Shown here: one piece after another, positions 47,727 through 57,921 of the stretch
Layout: each line of letters opens with the position of its first letter
Position numbering within the stretch: position 1 is the stretch's first letter
DNA from: Vulcanisaeta distributa JCM 11216
GTDB lineage: Archaea > Thermoproteota > Thermoprotei > Thermoproteales > Thermocladiaceae
Length of the DNA stretch: 64,000 bases
Direction of reading: 5' to 3'
NCBI RefSeq assembly: GCF_001315985.1
Contig: NZ_BBBI01000004.1
Coordinates: forward strand, 1 to 64,000
The notes under the pieces: model-generated
Databases searched by the model: none
The model's input: the letters and a program-made list of their open reading frames with translations, nothing else
Told to the model about the DNA's origin: nothing
Program-made: the position numbers and the translations under genes

Positions 47727-48557
47727 ATGAATTCATTAAAAATGAACATACCCATCATCCTAATCCTACTAATCTCAATACTCATATTCTCAATTCTCAT
47801 AATATACCCACTGGCCCTACTCATAGTCCTGGGCTTCCCAATGATACCGAAGGCTCTCTCCGTGGTTAGTTTTTTACAGGCGATTGAGGTGACGGTGGTC
47901 ATGTCGACGTTATCGGCAATAATAGCGATAATTATGGGGGGGACGCCAATAGCCTACGTAATGGCTAGGTACGACTTTCACCTAAAGAGCATTGTGGATG
48001 CCGTGATCGATATACCAATAATGATACCCCCCCACATAATCGTTGGGATAATGGTAGTGCTAGCCTTCGCTTCCTACTACGGTCTTGGCCCGTTCCTAAA
48101 GGCTCACGGCATTAACTTCATAAATACCCTTTGGGGCGCCACGACTGCGGTCGCCTTTCTCTCATCGACATACTACATTAGGGTTGTTGAGGCATCGATT
48201 AGGATGATAAGCCCTGAAATGGAGGCTGTTGCGAGGACCCTAGGGGCTAGCCCATTAAGGGTCTTCACGTCAATCATACTCCCCCCCAGGATTTGGAGGT
48301 CAATGGCAACAGGCGCCTTATTATCGTGGGCTAGGTCAGTCTCGGAAGCCGGTGCCCTATTCATTGTTGCTTATTACGTGTTATTTGGTAAGAACCTTGT
48401 TTACCCAGCCTCGGTATACATATACGAGAGCTACGTGGGTATTGGCTTGGTTAATGCTGTGGAGTTTTCGGCAGCGCTTGTCGCGGTCATGCTCGTGATA
48501 TTCATAATCTATAGGGTCCTGGTTAGCTTGGGTGGTGGTAATGCCTGGTATGGTTGA
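47727..48557 (+). CDS. ABC transporter permease (WtpB/ModB-like), in frame with binding protein
   Basis: About 276 residues from ATG 47727, with about six spans and the cytoplasmic EAA loop MEAVARTLGASPLRVFTSII ending LPPRIW. Others: GGTPIAYVMARYDF, DIPIMIPPHIIVGIMV, SWARSVSEAGALFIVAYY. Seven-base runs at 47937, 48028 and 48281 add Gly or Pro at otherwise conserved places. The binding-protein frame continues through QAKGVNGM into this gene. Either a true fusion, which would be unusual for this family, or a stop lost through a one-base error (GTTTAATGG would end the first gene at this point). I favour two genes. Confidence 0.78.
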   Translation: MNSLKMNIPIILILLISILIFSILIIYPLALLIVLGFPMIPKALSVVSFLQAIEVTVVMSTLSAIIAIIMGGTPIAYVMARYDFHLKSIVDAVIDIPIMIPPHIIVGIMVVLAFASYYGLGPFLKAHGINFINTLWGATTAVAFLSSTYYIRVVEASIRMISPEMEAVARTLGASPLRVFTSIILPPRIWRSMATGALLSWARSVSEAGALFIVAYYVLFGKNLVYPASVYIYESYVGIGLVNAVEFSAALVAVMLVIFIIYRVLVSLGGGNAWYG

Positions 48558-49584
48558 ATTAAGGAGTGTAATTGTGCGGCTTAGATACTTCACCCTAGGT
48601 CCAATAAGCACGGCTTTTGAACGCGAGACGTATAACGTAATTCTTGGACCCACGGGATCAGGTAAGAGTACGTTACTTAAGACGATAGCGGGTATTTATA
48701 AGGTTAGTGAGGGTAGTGTGGTGATTGATGGCATTGACGTGTCTAGGGAACCACCAGAGACTCGTAACGTGTCCTATGTACCTCAGGGTTATGCGATTTT
48801 TGACCACATGACTGTTTACGAGAATATTGAGTATGGGCTTAGGTTCAAGGGCATTCCCAAGCCGGAGAGGCGTAGGCTTATTATGGAGATTGCCAAGGAC
48901 CTGGGTATTGAGTACCTACTTAGTAGGAGAGCCGTTAACCTAAGCGGTGGTGAGCAGCAGAGGGTTGCGTTGGCTAGGGCCCTCGTTATTAAGCCAAAGG
49001 TCTTATTGCTGGATGAGCCTCTCTCAATGCTTGATAGGGAGACCAGGGATAGGATAATATTAATGCTCAGGGAGTTACCCAAGAGATATGGTATTACCGT
49101 GATTCACGTAACTCATGATTGGGATGAGGCGTACTCATTGGCTGATAGGGTGTACATTATGAATGAGGGCAAGGTAATAGAGGAGGGAGACCCTGAGCAG
49201 GTATTTAATAGGCCAAGTAATGTGTTCACGGCTAGGTTCCTTGGTTTTCAAAATGTCATTAGGGGCGTTGCAGAGAATGGTTTTGTAAGGCTTAATGGAG
49301 AGGTAGGGCTAAGTATTGATGGGAATATTAATGGTGAAGTTTATGTTTGTATTAGGCCTGAGTGGATCAAGGTTGTTGTAGATAATGATGTTGATACTAA
49401 GGGGGGGCAAAACGTGTTTGAGGGTATTGTTAATGAGGTGGTTAGAGTTAGGCTTGGTTATCAATTACTAATTTCAGTGGGTAGTGACCTAGTGATTACT
49501 GCATTGTCTGTAAAGGCCCTTAAACCTGGCGATAAGGTCCTGCTTGTGATACCTAAGGAAAATATTCATGTTATTAAGGGCTAA
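48541..49584 (+). CDS. ABC transporter ATP-binding protein (WtpC/ModC-like)
   Basis: About 347 residues, intact. Walker A ILGPTGSGKSTLL, Q-loop VSYVPQGYAIFDH, signature NLSGGEQQRVALARAL, Walker B VLLLDEPLSML, switch HVTHDWDEA, then a C-terminal regulatory TOBE-like domain (VYVCIRPEWIKVV, VRLGYQLLISVGSDLV). The start overlaps the permease end by 17 bases (ATG 48541; ATGs at 48532 and 48550 also possible), typical of a coupled ABC operon. G7 at 49400 gives TKGGQN. Confidence 0.88.
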   Translation: MPGMVELRSVIVRLRYFTLGPISTAFERETYNVILGPTGSGKSTLLKTIAGIYKVSEGSVVIDGIDVSREPPETRNVSYVPQGYAIFDHMTVYENIEYGLRFKGIPKPERRRLIMEIAKDLGIEYLLSRRAVNLSGGEQQRVALARALVIKPKVLLLDEPLSMLDRETRDRIILMLRELPKRYGITVIHVTHDWDEAYSLADRVYIMNEGKVIEEGDPEQVFNRPSNVFTARFLGFQNVIRGVAENGFVRLNGEVGLSIDGNINGEVYVCIRPEWIKVVVDNDVDTKGGQNVFEGIVNEVVRVRLGYQLLISVGSDLVITALSVKALKPGDKVLLVIPKENIHVIKG

Positions 49585-49698
49585 GTTCATTAATAATATT
49601 ATACTCAACTGAATTCTTATCTTATAATTTCTATACTTGTCAGTTGCCGAATTTATCTTCAGAAATTAATATAAATCCTCAATTTTTACATTAACCCG

Positions 49699-51042
49699 AT
49701 GAGTGAGGAATCAAGTAAATGGTTTAAGGTGGCGATTGAGGCATCAAGGAGGTATGGAGGAAAGATAATGGTATTACCCAAGGTACCAGTTAGGAAATTA
49801 GGTGATTTCTCTATATGGTATACGCCCGGTGTCGCCGCGGTTTCTAAGGAAATAAATGCAGACGTTGATAAATCCTTTGAGTATACATGGAGGTGGAATG
49901 CAATTGCAATACTGACAGACGGCAGTAGAGTTCTTGGGCTTGGCAATGTTGGTCCTGAGGCAGCAATGCCCGTCATGGAAGGCAAGTCGCTCCTCTTCAA
50001 GTACCTTGGTGGTGTCGATGCTGTACCATTACCCATTAGGGCGAGGACTCAGGATGACATTGTTAGTGTTGCAAAGGCCATAGAACCCGCCTTCGGTGGT
50101 ATAAACCTTGAGGATATTGAGTCACCTAAGTGCTTCTACGTACTTGATAAATTAAGGGAGGAGCTAAAGATAGCCATCTGGCATGATGACCAACAGGGAA
50201 CAGCCGGAGCAATACTGGCTGGCTTAATAAACGCCTTTAAGATTGTTGGTAAGAAGCTTGAGGACTCAACGATAGTATTTATTGGCGCTGGTGCCTCAAA
50301 CATAGCGGCGGCGAGAATCTTGATTAAGTACGGGGGGGTTAAACCAGGCAATATAATTCTCGTTGATAGTAAGGGAATACTGCACCCGGAGAGGGAGGAT
50401 ATGGATAAGTTAATGCTCACCAATCCGTGGAAGTACGAATTGGCGATAAAGACCAACGCCGAGAGAAGGAGGGGGGGTGGTATTAAGGAGGCGCTCGTTG
50501 GCGTTGATGCGGTTGTTGCCGCCTCAGTCCAGGGGCCGGGCGTGATTAAGAAGGAGTGGATTAGGGCGATGAATAAGGACCCAATAGTCTTTGCTCTAGC
50601 GAACCCAATACCGGAGATCTGGCCTTGGGAGGCTAAGGAGGCCGGTGCTAAGGTCGTGGCGACAGGTAGGAGCGACTTCCCCCCCAATCAGGTCAATAAT
50701 TCCCTGGTATTCCCAGGAGTTTTTAGGGGGGGCGCATTGGATGCTAGGGTTAGAACAATAACTGATGAGATGATTATTGCCGCCGCGCAGGAGATCGCGA
50801 ATTTTGTCGGTGATAGATTAAGCGAGGATAAGATATTGCCAACAATGGAGGAGTGGGACTTCTACCCGAGGGTTGCCGCTGCTGTTGCTGTAAAGGCTGC
50901 AGAACAGGGTGTTTCCAGGAGGTCATTGACTTGGAAGGATGAGTACAATAGGGCCAAGGAGATCATAGCAAGCACCAGATTAATGATAGAGACTTTGTAT
51001 GGCAAGGGACTAATAAAGAACTTATTAGAAGACCTAGCCTGA
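49699..51042 (+). CDS. Malic enzyme (malate dehydrogenase, decarboxylating)
   Basis: 447 residues, intact. Converts malate to pyruvate and CO2 with NAD(P). Landmarks: [82 protein letters not shown] (metal-binding DD), [16 protein letters not shown] (Rossmann loop), [30 protein letters not shown]. The last reads SD(F/Y)PNQVNN in the family, so the second Pro comes from a C7 run (50680); FRGGALD (50726) and RRGGGI (50469) are the same. A promoter-like TTAATATAAATCC lies 25-35 bases upstream. Confidence 0.95.
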   Translation: MSEESSKWFKVAIEASRRYGGKIMVLPKVPVRKLGDFSIWYTPGVAAVSKEINADVDKSFEYTWRWNAIAILTDGSRVLGLGNVGPEAAMPVMEGKSLLFKYLGGVDAVPLPIRARTQDDIVSVAKAIEPAFGGINLEDIESPKCFYVLDKLREELKIAIWHDDQQGTAGAILAGLINAFKIVGKKLEDSTIVFIGAGASNIAAARILIKYGGVKPGNIILVDSKGILHPEREDMDKLMLTNPWKYELAIKTNAERRRGGGIKEALVGVDAVVAASVQGPGVIKKEWIRAMNKDPIVFALANPIPEIWPWEAKEAGAKVVATGRSDFPPNQVNNSLVFPGVFRGGALDARVRTITDEMIIAAAQEIANFVGDRLSEDKILPTMEEWDFYPRVAAAVAVKAAEQGVSRRSLTWKDEYNRAKEIIASTRLMIETLYGKGLIKNLLEDLA

Positions 51043-51049
51043 ATCCGTG

Positions 51050-51340
51050 TCAATCCCTAATCTGTTCAAGTAATGAAATAACCTGCCAGAAAATAACCCT
51101 ACTAAAAAGTGGCATGTTTGGGTCTGCCAATGCCTCCTCGAGTATGCTGATGACCGTTGAAGCCTTAAGGCCTGGGCTCATGCCCGGGTCCATTAAAACC
51201 CTAACGGCTTCGCTGGCAGCCCTCCTGATATTTCTGGGTATGCCCATGTCCTGGACAACCCTTGTTAGGTAATATAATGCTTGCTTTATTCTTTCATCCG
51301 TTTCATCCCTACTTAATCCGGGAGTTTGCTTGCTTGACAT
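51050..51340 (-). CDS. UPF0147 family protein
   Basis: 96 residues, intact. Small helical archaeal protein; landmarks IPRNIRRAASEAVRVL, MSPGLKASTVISILEEALAD and RVIFWQVISLLEQI match UPF0147. Role unknown. A TATA-like GCTTTTATATCAG on the minus strand lies about 45 bases upstream and GGTGATG about 10 bases upstream may serve as a ribosome site, so this gene has a short leader, unlike most here. Ends seven bases from the convergent malic enzyme. Confidence 0.85.
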   Translation of the reverse strand: MSSKQTPGLSRDETDERIKQALYYLTRVVQDMGIPRNIRRAASEAVRVLMDPGMSPGLKASTVISILEEALADPNMPLFSRVIFWQVISLLEQIRD

Positions 51341-51582
51341 ATTTCATCACCAAGAAGACCTCTTTGTTGGCAGACGTTGGTAACTGATATAAAAGCATTT
51401 TTCTTTGCTTAATTCATTGGCTAATTAACGGCGTTCATATTTTTTCAGGGTTTAAAAGTGCATGAATTATTTACGTATATATGTCCATCATGGTGATTAA
51501 TTAGTCTTTAGATAGGTGCGTGAGAAAGATAATTATGTAAAGTAGTTATGTGCGATATGAACATTTTTATAACAAGCGAATG

Positions 51583-51592
51583 TTTTTTAAAT
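51583..51592 (+). promoter_or_regulatory. TATA box of the Lrp regulator
   Basis: TTTTTTAAAT ends 21 bases before ATG 51614 and fixes that codon as the start; a frame open from 51548 would place the promoter inside the gene. Confidence 0.55.
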
Positions 51593-51613
51593 AGGTTCAG
51601 TAATAGTTCATTG

Positions 51614-52078
51614 ATGTCAATAACCGAGGAGATAGACCAGACTGATATTGAGATTTTAAAGATGTTGCAGGATGACTGCAGGGTAACACTCGATGAAATG
51701 GCTAATAAATTGAAGATTTCGAAATCAACTGTTTATTACAGAATTAAGAAACTCGAGAGACTCGGCATAATACTCGGCTGCCATGCCAAGCTAAGCCCTG
51801 AGAAGATGGGTAAGGATTACGTGGCTGTGATACTCGTTAAGGCCAAGTATGGCCCTGGCTATCATGAGAAGGTTGGTCAGAAGTTGGCGAGTATTGGCGG
51901 TGTGACGACAGTCTACTACATATTTGGTGAGTGGGACTTCGTGCTTCAGGTTAGGGCTAGTGGTAAGGATGAGATTCTTAGGATACTTGAGCAGATAATG
52001 AATATGGAGGAGGTTGAGAGGACCTCAACCCTTATAGTAGCCAAGGTAATTAAGGAGGACCCGAGACTACCTATATAA
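51614..52078 (+). CDS. Lrp/AsnC family transcription regulator
   Basis: 154 residues. N-terminal winged helix-turn-helix: DQTDIEILKMLQDDCRVTLD, ANKLKISKSTVYYRIKKLER, then a RAM/AsnC ligand-binding domain: VAVILVKAKYGPGYHEKVG, IGGVTTVYYIFGEWDFVLQV and MEEVERTSTLIVAKVIKED. Length and layout are typical of archaeal Lrp proteins that bind palindromic sites as octamers. A perfect inverted repeat lies 31 bases downstream, before polB (52109-52136), and another AT-rich palindrome at 44831; either could be its target, which is speculation. Confidence 0.85.
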   Translation: MSITEEIDQTDIEILKMLQDDCRVTLDEMANKLKISKSTVYYRIKKLERLGIILGCHAKLSPEKMGKDYVAVILVKAKYGPGYHEKVGQKLASIGGVTTVYYIFGEWDFVLQVRASGKDEILRILEQIMNMEEVERTSTLIVAKVIKEDPRLPI

Positions 52079-52108
52079 GTGCCTTTGCGTTTGCCTACCA
52101 GGCTGATG

Positions 52109-52136
52109 GTTAAACTTCATGAAGAGTAAGTTTAAC
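52109..52136. repeat. Inverted repeat upstream of polB
   Basis: GTTAAACTT (52109-52117), ten-base spacer CATGAAGAGT, AAGTTTAAC (52128-52136), perfect nine-base arms. It lies between the Lrp gene stop and the polB TATA (CCTATTAAATAATG, about 52150). Arms carry TTTAAC/GTTAAA, sharing GTTTAA with the repeat at 44831-44856. It could be a regulator site or a terminator stem. Confidence 0.5.
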
Positions 52137-52161
52137 ATATTGCTTCTCAACCTATTAAATA

Positions 52162-54537
52162 ATGGAATTAACATTTTGGTTATTAGACGTCACATATGGC
52201 ATTGCTGGTAATACGCCGGAGTTAAGGTTATTCGGTATTGCAGATAATGGCAAAAGGGTCCTTGTTTTGGATAGGTCGTTTAGGCCGTACTTCTATGTAT
52301 TACCTTCAGGTGATACTAATGCTGTGTTAAACAACGTTAAGCGTAAGTTGGAGGGTAGGGTATTGAATGTGGAGGTTGTTAAGCGCAGGTTGTTTGGTAA
52401 TGAAGTTGATGCCATTAAGGTTACTGCAACAATACCTGAGAAGGTTAGGGAGCTTAGGGAACTCGCTGCCGAGGTTCCAGGCGTTGAGGATGTGCTTGAG
52501 GCTGACATTAGGTTCTCGCAGAGGTACCTGCTGGACATGGGTGTTAAGCCGAGTAATTGGGTTGTTGTTGATCAGTGTGAGGAGGTTAAGGGTAATTACC
52601 AGGTTGACCTGGTATGTCTCGCCAAGACTAGACCTAGGATGATTGAGGAGCATAAGTTACCCGGCTTTAAGGTGCTTGCCTTCGACATCGAGGTTTATAA
52701 CCCAAGGGGTATGCCCAACCCTGATAGGGACCCCCCCGTAATAATAATATCGACAATGACTAAGGAGGATGGCGTTAAGATGTTTGTGGCTGATGATAAT
52801 AGGAATGACGCTAAGATAATTAGGGAGTTCCTGGATTACTTCAGGAAGTATGACCCAGACATAGTGGTTGGTTATAATAATAATGGCTTTGATTGGCCTT
52901 ACCTAGTCAATAGGTCTTCAAGGGTGGGTGTTAGGCTGACCCTATCTAGGATGGGTAATCCACCCGAGCCGAGTGTGTATGGTCACTGGTCAATAATAGG
53001 TAGGGCAAATGTTGACCTGTACAACTTCATTGAGGAGATTAGCGAGATAAAGGTGAAGAGCCTGGACCGAGCAGCCGAGTTCTTCGGAATAATGAGGAGG
53101 AGCGAGCGCGTCTTAATACCTGGCCACAGGATACATGAGTATTGGGATGACAAGAATAAGCGTGAATTGCTTCTTAAGTATGCCAGGGATGACGTGGTCA
53201 GTACTTACGGACTGGCGGAGAAGCTGCTTCCATTCGCAATCCAGTTGTCCTCAATATCAGGGCTTCCGCTGGATCAGGTTGGTGCGGCCAGTGTTGGTGC
53301 TAGGGTTGAGTGGATGATATTTTACGAGGCGGTCAAGAGGGGGGGTGAGTTGGCTCCTAACCGTGAGGAGAGGCCATACGAGACTTATAAGGGCGCCGTC
53401 GTGCTTGAGCCGAGGCCTGGGCTTCATGAGAACATAGCGTGATAGACTTCTCCAGTATGTACCCAAGCATAATGATGAAGTATAACGTCTCGCCAGACAC
53501 ACTGGTGCTTGGGGGGGATTGCGGGGGGGACTGCTACGTGGCGCCTGAGGTTAATTATAAGTTCAAGAAGTCGCCTGAGGGGGGGTTATACTCTGGCTTA
53601 CTTAGGATCCTTGTTGAGGGTAGGCGTAGGGTGAGGGATTTAATGAAGAAGTACCCTGAGGACAGCCCTGAGTGGGTTCTACTTAATGAGAGACAGAGGG
53701 CGCTTAAGATCATGCTAATGCCATGTATGGGTACTGCGGTTGGTTGGGGGGGCTAGGTGGTATAGGCGTGAGGTGGCTGAGGCCGTCACCGCATGGGGGG
53801 GTAGGAACCTGCTTAAGACCGTTATTGAGAAGGCCAGGTCCCTGGGCCTACCAATAATCTACGGCGATACCGATAGCTTATTCGTTAGGAACATTAGTGA
53901 TAAGGTTGATGCATTAATCAACTACATAAATAATGAGCTTGGCTTTGAGGTTAAGGTTGATAAGGTGTATAGGAGGGTTTTGTTTACTGAGGCTAAGAAG
54001 AGGTATGTTGGTTTGACAATTGATGGTGAGATAGACATTGTCGGTTTTGAGGCCGTTAGGGGGGGTGATTGGGCCGAGATTGCTAAGGGTGTTCAGGAAA
54101 GTGTCGCGGAGATAGTATTGACCACGGGTGATGTTAGTAAGGCGGTTTCTTACGTTAAGTCTGTGATTGATAAGGTTAAGGCCTATCAATTCGATATAGA
54201 TGATGTAATTATTTGGAAGACGCTTGACAAGTCATTGAATGAGTACAAGGTTTTAACGCCTCATGTCGCGGCGGCTAAGCAGTTGGTAGAGGCTGGTTAT
54301 AAGGTTGGTAAGGGTGACATGATTGGTTACGTGGTTGTTAAGGGCGGTGGCGCCAAGCTGGCCTATAAGGTTAAGCCGTACATACTTGTTAAGGATATTA
54401 GGGAGATTGATGTTGATTACTATGTTGAGAAGCAGATAGTCCCTGCCGCAATGAGGATACTCGAGGTTTTGGGAGTTAAGGAGTCACAGCTTATGGAGGG
54501 TAAAGCGGGTAGGTCAATCTTGGATTATTTCTCGTGA
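52162..54537 (+). CDS. polB: DNA polymerase family B, frameshifted
   Basis: Replicative or repair B-family polymerase with 3'-5' exonuclease, about 790 residues corrected; the N-terminus LTFWLLDVTYGIAG resembles Pyrobaculum polymerases. Exo I FDIEVYNPRG, Exo II YNNNGFDWPYL, Exo III YARDDVVSTY; motif A VIDFSSMYPSIM; motif B region ALKIM...ANAMYGYCGW; motif C IYGDTDSLFV. Frame changes: near 53440 (one G missing), near 53717 (one base) and at the G7 run 53746-53752 (read as G5 to give WLGARWYRREV). Extra Gly at LGGDCGGDC, WGGR and AVRGGDW, the last in the invariant AVRGDW. Confidence 0.93.
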
Positions 54538-54606
54538 GAAAGATTGTTAGGCATTGAATTACTGAGTTAATGGAAATATGATGATTTTTAAAGTATTTCA
54601 CTAGGT

Positions 54607-55993
54607 TTACTTGATGCTTGTTCCTACCTTACTTAGGTATTCGTCTATTGTTAGTATTAGCATGTCGGTGGGTACCTTCGTTATATTACCCACCCTAGAC
54701 ATTATTAATAACTTAACGCCTTTGCCTGATGCAACATCAACAAGGCGTTGTGTGCAAACTCCATCAAATATTACGGCATAGGCATTAGATAGTTGCTGTA
54801 GTGTGTCTACGAGGTCCCTCACGGGTATCCTCTTAATCTCCGTCCAGTGATCATCGTATATAATGGCCTCCAGTGTTCCCCCCCAAGTTTTCTCATCTCA
54901 TCAATAACATTTGGAGGTAATTGGGGGGGTAATTCAGGACTTGGCTGTTGAGACTGAGGCGGTGATTGCTGAGGCGTTACTGGCGCTGCTGTTGGCGGTG
55001 CCGATTGCACTGGCTGTGGCTGCGGTATTATCTGTATCTTCTCAGCCTGTTGCGCTTGTTCCTGGACAGGAACTTCTATGGCCTGCGCCTGTGGTATCTC
55101 CTGCTGCGACTGCGATTGTGCCTGCCTAGCCTCCTCAATTAGCTTTCTTTCCTTCTTCTCAAGACTTGCTAAGTATTCCTCAGCAGGTACCTTATTCCTG
55201 AGGGCTTTCGTTATTTCCTTAGCCGTTAATTGCTCAACCTCCTTACCTGGTGGTGCCTTTGCTATGTAGTCAATATCCGCATACTTAAGTAACTCCTTAA
55301 GCAGCATTTCGCCACCCCCCTATCTCCATCCACGAAGGCTATAGTTGTCTTCTTCTTACTCAACTCAATAACGGTCTTTGGTATACCGCCACTCGAGCCT
55401 CCAAGGCCTATCACATTCTTGAAACCGTGCTTAACCAGGTTAAGTACGTCGGCCCTACCCTCAACGATTATTATCGTGTCGGCCCTCTCAACTTCAGGCC
55501 CTGCAGGTAGTTTCTCCGGACCGTACTCAACAACCTCGGTCTCCCTAATGTTCTCCAGGAACTTTGTAATTAACTCCTTAGTGTCGGGTAAAGCCTCATG
55601 CTCAACAAGCTTGAGGAGTTCCCTAGCTCTATCAAAGATCTTCTTCCTCTTTTCCTCCCTCAAATCCTTAATCTCGACTACTTGAACCTTCGCGTTGTAA
55701 GGCCCTACTTTATCCACGGTCTCTATCATCGCTGCAACGAGGGCGGTCTCATACCTATCGAGGTTCGACGGTATGTAGACCTTACCAACGGTCCTATCAC
55801 CCTTATACTCCGTCTCAACCTCTATCCTGCCAATCCTCCCATTCATTTGAAGTTCCCTCAAATCAAGTTCATTACCCAACAGGCCCTCTGTTTGGCTGAA
55901 CAATGCGCCTATTATGTCGTATTTCTCCACCGTTCCTTGAACCTCCACGTTTGCGATTATCAAATACTTAGCTACTATGGTTAAGGCTCCCAT
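54607..55993 (-). CDS. dnaG: DnaG-type primase, frameshifted
   Basis: Archaeal DnaG with a TOPRIM domain, associated with the exosome and RNA processing. N-terminus IVAKYLIIANVEVQGTVEKY, TEGLLGNELDLRELQMNGRI; TOPRIM: TIIIVEGRADVLNLVKHGFK, GLGGSSGGIPKTV, AFVDGDRGG. Then a Gln/Pro-rich linker and IPVRDLVDTLQQLSNAYAVI, DGVCTQRLVDVASGKGVKLL. Frame changes: the C6 run 55315-55320 read as C4 (VDGDRGGEMLLKELL) and the C7 run near 54882 read as C5 (LGGTLEAIIYDDHWTEIKR). About 460 residues corrected. A seven-G run at 54924 lies in the linker. Confidence 0.9.
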
Positions 55994-56103
55994 TACGACA
56001 CCAAGTACTTCAAGATTAAACTAGGTTAAAATAGTTTCTCTTGGCAAAACTAATTAACTAATAGGGCAAGGTTATTTAAAGGAGACAGTTCGGCATATAC
56101 CGC

Positions 56104-57013
56104 GTGTCCACGGAACTACTAAAAATTTATGAGAGGCTTGGTGCTATTGCCAGGGACGCCCTTAATTATGCCATGTCCATAGCAGAGCCTGGAATACCAA
56201 TACTTGAACTCTGTGAAAAGGTTGAGAATAGAATTAGGCAGAGCGGTGCGAAACCTGCCTTTCCCGTTAATGTAAGTATTAACGAGGTTGCCGCCCACTA
56301 CACAGCCACAATAAGCGATAAGTCCGTAATTCCAAAGGGCGCTGTGGTTAAGATAGACCTTGGCGCTCACATTGATGGTTACATAGTGGATACTGCGGTA
56401 ACTGTTGCCTTCAACCCAATGTATAGCCAATTAATTAAGGCATCAATGAAGGCGCTGGAGGCTGCGCAATTAAGCATGAAGCCTGGAGCCACATTGACGT
56501 CAATTGGTGCCCAGATAGAGAGGGCCATAAGGTCCTTTGGATTCAAGCCAATTAAGAACTTAAGCGGTCATTTAATACGGAGGTACGTGCTCCATGCGGG
56601 TAAGTCAATCCCCCCCAATTACGATAATGGTGATAGGCAGAGGATAATTGAGGGTGAGGTATATGCAGTGGAGCCGTTCTCAACAAATGGCGCTGGTTAT
56701 GTGGATGATGGGCCGCAAGTCACTATTTACCATCTACTTAAGAATCCAAGCCCTAGGGATCCCCCATTATGACGTACTTTCATACATAAGTAATGAAATC
56801 GGGCCATTACCATTTACACCTAGGTGGCTCGTGGCTAGGTTTGGTGAAGGTGTTGGTAACGTAATAAATGAGTTGTATATAAAGGACTACATTTACGGTT
56901 ACCCAGTATTGATTGAGCATGGTAAAGGCTTAGTATCTCAGGTTGAGGATACATTCATAATAACAAGGGATGGAGCCATCCCAGTGGTCAATGTACTCTC
57001 TCTTTTAAGGTAG
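56104..57013 (+). CDS. map: Methionine aminopeptidase type II, frameshifted
   Basis: Removes N-terminal Met from nascent proteins. GTG start 24-33 bases after GTTATTTAAA. Landmarks: KPAFPVNVSINEVAAHYTAT, GAVVKIDLGAHIDGYIVDTA (metal Asp pair), NLSGHLIRRYVLHAGKSIPP (metal His), GEVYAVEPFSTNGAG (Glu), type II insert YHLLKNPSPR. The frame changes near 56758: CCTAGGGATC read as CCTAGGATC gives PRIPHYDVLSYISNEIGPLP, with C-terminal QVEDTFIITRDG. About 302 residues corrected. SIPNY carries an extra Pro from a C7 run at 56610. Confidence 0.92.
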
Positions 57014-57016
57014 GAA

Positions 57017-57760
57017 TTATCTACCGAATCTCCTCTCCCTCCTTGCATAATCATCAAGTGCCTGCTTAAGGTCCTCCTTGGTTATTTCAGGCCAATACTT
57101 ATTTAGGATGTAAAGCTCTGAATATGCCGTTTCATAGAGTAGGAAGTTACTTATTCTATATTCTCCACCAGTCCTGATTATTAGGTCTGGCTCTGGATAG
57201 GGTTCATCACCAACATAGAGGTACTTAAAGAGCGTTTCCTCATTAAGGTCACTAATACTCAACTTACCACTATTATAGTCAGCAAATAGCTTCCTAACGG
57301 CGTCGATTATTTCCTGCCTACCGCCATAAACCACCGCAAGGTTTAGGTAGTGATCCGAGTAATCTGCCGTAGTCTCCTCGGTGAGTTCTATTTCCCTACG
57401 GACATCTTCAGGAAGTAACCAAGTTCTGCCGATGACCCTAACCCTGACCCTATTCCTGTGAATCCTCTCATCCCTCCTAACCTTAATCAATTTCTCCTTT
57501 AATAACCTATACAGCAGGTCCAACTCTAACTTAGACCTTCTGAGGAAGTTCTCTGTGGATAGTACATATACAGTGACAATCTTTATACCAAAATCCAGCG
57601 ACCAATTTAGAAACTCCTCAACCTTGTCTGACCCAATTCTATACGCCTCAGTTATTGGCAAGCCAACCCTCCTGGCCCACCTCCTATTCCCATCAGGTAT
57701 AACGCCTATATGCATTGGTACTACGCCTTGCATTATTTGTATCCATGAAAAACACATCAC
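57017..57760 (-). CDS. uppS: Cis-prenyltransferase (undecaprenyl/polyprenyl diphosphate synthase)
   Basis: Up to 247 residues, intact; ATG at 57715 (MHIGVIPDGNRRW) is the likely true start, giving 232. Makes the long-chain lipid carrier for glycans. Landmarks: IPDGNRRWARRVG (P-loop-like pyrophosphate site), VTVYVLSTENF, AVVYGGRQEIIDAV, PDLIIRTGGEYRISNFLL and WPEITKEDLKQAL. Convergent with map, four bases apart. Confidence 0.93.
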   Translation of the reverse strand: MMCFSWIQIMQGVVPMHIGVIPDGNRRWARRVGLPITEAYRIGSDKVEEFLNWSLDFGIKIVTVYVLSTENFLRRSKLELDLLYRLLKEKLIKVRRDERIHRNRVRVRVIGRTWLLPEDVRREIELTEETTADYSDHYLNLAVVYGGRQEIIDAVRKLFADYNSGKLSISDLNEETLFKYLYVGDEPYPEPDLIIRTGGEYRISNFLLYETAYSELYILNKYWPEITKEDLKQALDDYARRERRFGR

Positions 57761-57921
57761 CTTTTAAAGTTATGCATACATATTTTATAAGGCCCCATCG
57801 TTAGGTTTAAATCGAGTAAATTAATTGAGGCAATTATTTAAGTCCTAGGTAATAGAGAATGCGCCTCAGCTGTACTAATGCACCTAAATAAATTAATATT
57901 AGTTATTTATGCCGTAGATTG

